Both the position numbers and the translations under genes were made by a program. From assembly GCA_014523685.1 (NCBI GenBank), contig JAATVT010000114.1, positions 1 to 7,962 on the forward strand: a stretch of 7,962 nucleotides of DNA, read 5' to 3'. This document shows, piece after piece, positions 5,683 to 7,962 of the stretch. Origin of the DNA: Nitrososphaerales archaeon TH5893. Lineage in GTDB: Archaea > Thermoproteota > Nitrososphaeria > Nitrososphaerales > Nitrososphaeraceae. The first letter of the stretch is position 1, and every line of letters starts with the position of its first letter. The notes beneath the pieces were generated by a model. The model saw only the letters and a list, made by a program, of their open reading frames with translations. It was not told the DNA's origin and did not search any database.

Positions 5683-6672
5683 TCATTTCTCATTCTTCGA
5701 TACCTTAGGATTTGTAATTCTAGCACCAGGACTTGGACGACTTATATATGTCCTACTTTTTACATTTGCTTCATTAAATCCCATGGCCATCGCATTAGCC
5801 ACATGCTTTGCATACTTTGCAGTTTTTAAAAATGATATCATAGACGGACCTGCGCCACTTATCGTCACTGCAAGAGATCCAGCTTCTAGGGCATTTTTTT
5901 TTACTCCAATATAGCCTGGGATTAGGTCCCTTCTTGCGGGTTCCACAATTATATCATGAATTCCCCTTGCTATCATCTCTACATCCTTGAGTATAAATCC
6001 GGCTACAACCATGCTCGCATTGGATAATGTGACTACAACATCACTAAGTGGTACTTTGTGGGGTAAAAGATTTCTGGCTTTTTCTGTCTTACCTTCTGGA
6101 ACTCTTATCAATGGAATCGCTATTACAAGTACTAGATCCTCTGGGGGTTCTATTCTGATAACTTCTAGCTTGGGATTTGTTCGTACAATGACGAATCCCC
6201 CTAAAACTGAGGCCGATACGTTGTCGTAATGCTTTACTCCTGCACTTGCGATTTCACCTTCGGCAGCATACTCAACTAATTTTGGCTTATCAATCTCCAA
6301 GTCAAAGAGCCTGTCAAACGCGATTGCTGCTGCAGCGGCCGATGCAGCACTACTACCCATTCCAAATCCGACCGGAACTCCCTTGGAGATACTCACATCT
6401 AGGTCATAGTCTATACCAAAATCGTTCGACATTTTTTTTATTACTAGACCCGCAGAATTGGATTCCAACTTTGATGGTACCATATTGCTGGAATTGTTCG
6501 TATCTCCTGTAGCTCGAATAGTTATACGATTTGATCTCGTCGACATCCTGGATAGTGTGACCTTGTCTTCGAAGACATCTAGACCAAGTCCAAATACATC
6601 GTAGCCGGGACCAATGTTTGCTGTAGAGGATGGTGCATACGCAACACACGTTGAGAGATCTGATTTTTCCAC
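5683..6672 (-). CDS. thrB: Homoserine kinase (GHMP family)
   Basis: A 329-residue cytosolic GHMP kinase that phosphorylates L-homoserine with ATP, the step before threonine synthase. The three GHMP motifs are present: APSSTANIGPGYDVFGLGLD (13-32), the ATP-binding loop VPVGFGMGSSAASAAAAA (99-116), and ISGAGPSMISF (271-281). KHYDNVSASVLGGF (147-160) corresponds to the H-x-D-N-x-A-x-x-L-G-G-F segment typical of homoserine kinase and separates it from mevalonate or shikimate kinases. Arg-rich EPARRDLIPGY (244-254) also fits. The length is normal apart from a short basic C-terminal tail. The start is GTG at 6670-6672, two bases after the TAA of the upstream GPN gene; the upstream frame is closed by TAA and the next Met is at residue 43, so no better start exists. 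Co-transcription and translational coupling with the GPN gene are likely. The crotonase gene ends 21 bp away, convergent. Pantoate kinase is a less likely alternative. Confidence 0.9.
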   Translation of the reverse strand: MEKSDLSTCVAYAPSSTANIGPGYDVFGLGLDVFEDKVTLSRMSTRSNRITIRATGDTNNSSNMVPSKLESNSAGLVIKKMSNDFGIDYDLDVSISKGVPVGFGMGSSAASAAAAAIAFDRLFDLEIDKPKLVEYAAEGEIASAGVKHYDNVSASVLGGFVIVRTNPKLEVIRIEPPEDLVLVIAIPLIRVPEGKTEKARNLLPHKVPLSDVVVTLSNASMVVAGFILKDVEMIARGIHDIIVEPARRDLIPGYIGVKKNALEAGSLAVTISGAGPSMISFLKTAKYAKHVANAMAMGFNEANVKSRTYISRPSPGARITNPKVSKNEK

Positions 6673-6674
6673 AA

Positions 6675-7433
6675 TTAACTGTTAACTTCCTCCCCTTGAT
6701 TAAGGATCCTGGACAGAGATGCAGATAGTGTAACCATTCCATTCATTGTGAGACTTGAAACTGCTATGATCCCTTCCAAAAATCCACCCTTACTCAGGCT
6801 TCTTACTAGTTCCTTGCATAGAAACGAGTTTTCAGAATCCTTTTCTTTGTCGAGGGCAGATTCTAATGATGCTATTGATGCTGACCATTCAAGTATCTCG
6901 GGCAATCGTTCAATAATTAGATCTCTTTTGGTAAGAAGGCTAATCTGTGGGGTCCTTAACCTCAATTTAATCGAAGATGCCAATAAAGATATAGAAACGT
7001 AATTGATGGGGGAAGAGACAAGCATGCCATCAAAAATGAATATAGTAGCTTTGTTATCTGATTGAAAATGGGATACAAAATAGAGTCCACTTTCTCTGAA
7101 TGCGAATAACTCGATTTGCCCCGGCGTATCCACCAAAACATAATCTGCATTCAAACTGTTAACTTCGTTTTGAATCTCGACTAATTGTGTTGCAATCAAG
7201 TCACTAGCCATCATCAAAGCGCCATTAGGGCCCAATTGATAACTGTTCATCAATCTGTTAATGTCAATGTAGTTTCTAACATCAATGTCTGGTTCATATG
7301 GTAGATCTATTGTCCCAGGGTCTAGGTTAAGACCAATTGCAAATGAATCGTGGTCTTCGTACCATTGTAGCAGTTTTGAGGTAAGAAGTGATTTTCCTGA
7401 TCCCGCTGTACCTGTTATGAAAATGGTATTCAT
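6675..7433 (-). CDS. GPN-loop GTPase
   Basis: A small P-loop GTPase of the GPN family (archaeal PAB0955; eukaryotic GPN1-3), 252 residues from the ATG at 7431-7433. Eukaryotic relatives help assemble and import RNA polymerase II; the archaeal role is not firmly known. Numbering from that ATG: Walker A GTAGSGKS (8-15), LNLDPG (36-41), the defining Gly-Pro-Asn loop in QLGPNGALMM (66-75), switch II/Walker B DTPGQIE (102-108), a G4-like TKRD (168-171) where NKxD is usual, and a conserved FxSxL-type end (IIAVSSLTMNGM). GPN proteins work as dimers, with the GPN loop inserted into the partner's active site. A TTG at 7446-7448 would add five residues (MIPAS), but the ATG puts the first strand at the usual distance from the P-loop. 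It is the first gene of a two-gene operon with thrB. Confidence 0.88.
   Translation of the reverse strand: MNTIFITGTAGSGKSLLTSKLLQWYEDHDSFAIGLNLDPGTIDLPYEPDIDVRNYIDINRLMNSYQLGPNGALMMASDLIATQLVEIQNEVNSLNADYVLVDTPGQIELFAFRESGLYFVSHFQSDNKATIFIFDGMLVSSPINYVSISLLASSIKLRLRTPQISLLTKRDLIIERLPEILEWSASIASLESALDKEKDSENSFLCKELVRSLSKGGFLEGIIAVSSLTMNGMVTLSASLSRILNQGEEVNS
6686..6697 (-). promoter_or_regulatory. Purine-rich Shine-Dalgarno-like tract before thrB
   Basis: The minus strand reads AAGGGGAGGAAG within the last codons of the GPN gene. The GGAGG core matches the anti-Shine-Dalgarno sequence but lies 16 nt from the GTG of thrB, longer than the usual 5-10 nt. The GTG start two bases past a stop codon may rely on re-initiation helped by this tract. 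Confidence 0.35.
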
Positions 7434-7448
7434 TGATGCTGGAATCAA

Positions 7449-7668
7449 TCATATTATTCATTATATTATTTTCTGATGAAAAATCATTATTTATGCATTA
7501 TAAACGATCATGAATCTCTCAACAACTGTGTTATTCTAGTTAGTGCAATGGGAACTGTGTTCTCCATCTATGTAAAAACTAGAATTTTGAAAGTTAGGTC
7601 GAGACCGTTATTATACATATTGGGTTAAATTGTGGATTCTGGACCCTGGTTCGGGATGGGCTTTTTAT
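7449..7668. other. AT-rich spacer between the Lrp-type gene and the GPN gene
   Basis: It contains the likely promoter of the GPN-thrB operon at its left end and otherwise only very short frames, such as a 26-codon plus-strand one from 7548. A short dyad GGTC-GA-GACC (7597-7606) lies in the middle. Nothing else is recognised. Confidence 0.4.
7459..7506 (-). promoter_or_regulatory. Promoter region of the GPN-thrB operon
   Basis: Two TATA-like elements occur on the minus strand. GTTTATAA (7498-7505) is the better consensus but would give a leader of about 40 nt. AATAATATAA (7461-7470) is about 32 nt from the ATG at 7433 and would give a nearly leaderless transcript, the common thaumarchaeal arrangement. 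I cannot choose between them by eye. Confidence 0.35.
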
Positions 7669-7914
7669 CTAGTTATTCCCTTGCCCTTCAATTACCATCA
7701 AAGTTAGGGTTGACTTTATTTTGTCGATACGTCTCAAATGCCATGTTATGGTTTCCTTTAATGCATCAACCGTTTCTGCATTTACCTTCACAAGAATATC
7801 ATATGCACCGTATACTCCTGTAGCTTCAATTATACCCGGTAATCGATTAAGTTCATTGATGATCTCATCTTCGTACCCTAAATCGCAATTTATTAGAACG
7901 TATGCTGTAGGCAT
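7669..7914 (-). CDS. Stand-alone Lrp/AsnC ligand-binding domain protein
   Basis: An 81-residue protein corresponding only to the effector-binding/oligomerisation (RAM) domain of Lrp/AsnC regulators. The pattern is clear: strand PTAYVLINCDLGYED, helix EIINELNRLPGI, strand IEATGVYGAYDILVKVNA with the typical G-xYD turn, helix VDALKETITWHL, and strand STLTLMVIEG. No helix-turn-helix precedes it; the start is fixed by an ATG with a TATA box just upstream, so it is not a truncated full-length regulator in this window. Such one-domain proteins are common in archaea and may sense amino acids or modulate full-length Lrp partners by mixed oligomers. The role here is inferred. It lies on the same strand as the GPN-thrB pair but 235 bp away, so co-transcription is uncertain. 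Confidence 0.88.
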   Translation of the reverse strand: MPTAYVLINCDLGYEDEIINELNRLPGIIEATGVYGAYDILVKVNAETVDALKETITWHLRRIDKIKSTLTLMVIEGQGNN

Positions 7915-7943
7915 TAATACGTTATATTTGTATTAATGTACCG

Positions 7944-7951
7944 GATATAAA
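7944..7951 (-). promoter_or_regulatory. TATA box of the Lrp/AsnC-domain gene
   Basis: The minus strand reads TTTATATC, centred about 33 nt upstream of the ATG at 7914, which predicts an almost leaderless transcript. No Shine-Dalgarno sequence is present. Confidence 0.55.
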
Positions 7952-7962
7952 CCCACGCATAC

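Noticed and set aside
5683..7448. Several open frames of 80-110 codons opposite or overlapping thrB and the GPN gene
   Set aside because: They are shadows of two clearly recognisable genes and have no promoter or family of their own.
7641..7661. GGTTCGGGAT tRNA-like T-loop near the Lrp-type gene
   Set aside because: Only about three base pairs could form around it and no cloverleaf fits.
1..7962. Hidden novel system such as a defence island, phage element, CRISPR or retron
   Set aside because: No regularly spaced repeats, integrase, transposase, reverse transcriptase, nuclease or toxin-antitoxin pair is visible; the recognised genes are housekeeping or regulatory.

Overview
The window looks like chromosomal DNA of an ammonia-oxidising Thaumarchaeon (Nitrososphaerota), probably a soil Nitrosocosmicus-type lineage. 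The DNA is AT-rich. Promoters have archaeal TATA boxes close to the start codons, so transcripts would be leaderless or have short leaders. The gene content is archaeal: a TrmB-type regulator, a Tes-like tetraether lipid synthase, a GPN-loop GTPase, a stand-alone Lrp/AsnC effector domain, and a crotonase of the kind used in the thaumarchaeal 3-hydroxypropionate/4-hydroxybutyrate (HP/HB) cycle. Long gene-poor spacers also fit that lineage. The lineage is inferred from gene families and base composition, not from a marker gene.

Layout from left to right. 1-154 is an edge with no convincing gene. 155-979 (-) is a TrmB-family regulator. 980-2058 is a spacer of about 1.1 kb with several short inverted repeats and one plausible 49-residue small ORF (1295-1444, +). 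2059-2406 (+) is an unrecognised 115-residue protein. 2407-2779 is a second spacer with a perfect AT-rich dyad, followed by a strong TATA box. 2780-4513 (+) is a large Cys-rich radical SAM protein of the tetraether synthase (Tes) family, followed by a T-rich terminator. 4514-4722 can be folded as a short structured RNA ending in a T run. 4723-5661 (+) is an enoyl-CoA hydratase/crotonase with an unusual low-complexity insertion. It converges on a tightly linked minus-strand pair, a GPN-loop GTPase (6675-7433) and homoserine kinase ThrB (5683-6672). 7669-7914 (-) is an 81-residue Lrp/AsnC ligand-binding domain without a DNA-binding domain.

The recognisable genes serve core metabolism: membrane tetraether lipids (Tes), autotrophic carbon fixation (crotonase), threonine synthesis (ThrB) and GTPase-dependent assembly (GPN). 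Two regulatory proteins sit at the flanks. Only thrB and the GPN gene clearly form an operon. I see no mobile element, CRISPR array, rRNA, convincing tRNA or defence system. The points most worth a second look are the crotonase insertion, the Tes upstream region (mini-ORFs and dyad), the folded spacer before the crotonase, and the two-turn dyad at 1501-1529.
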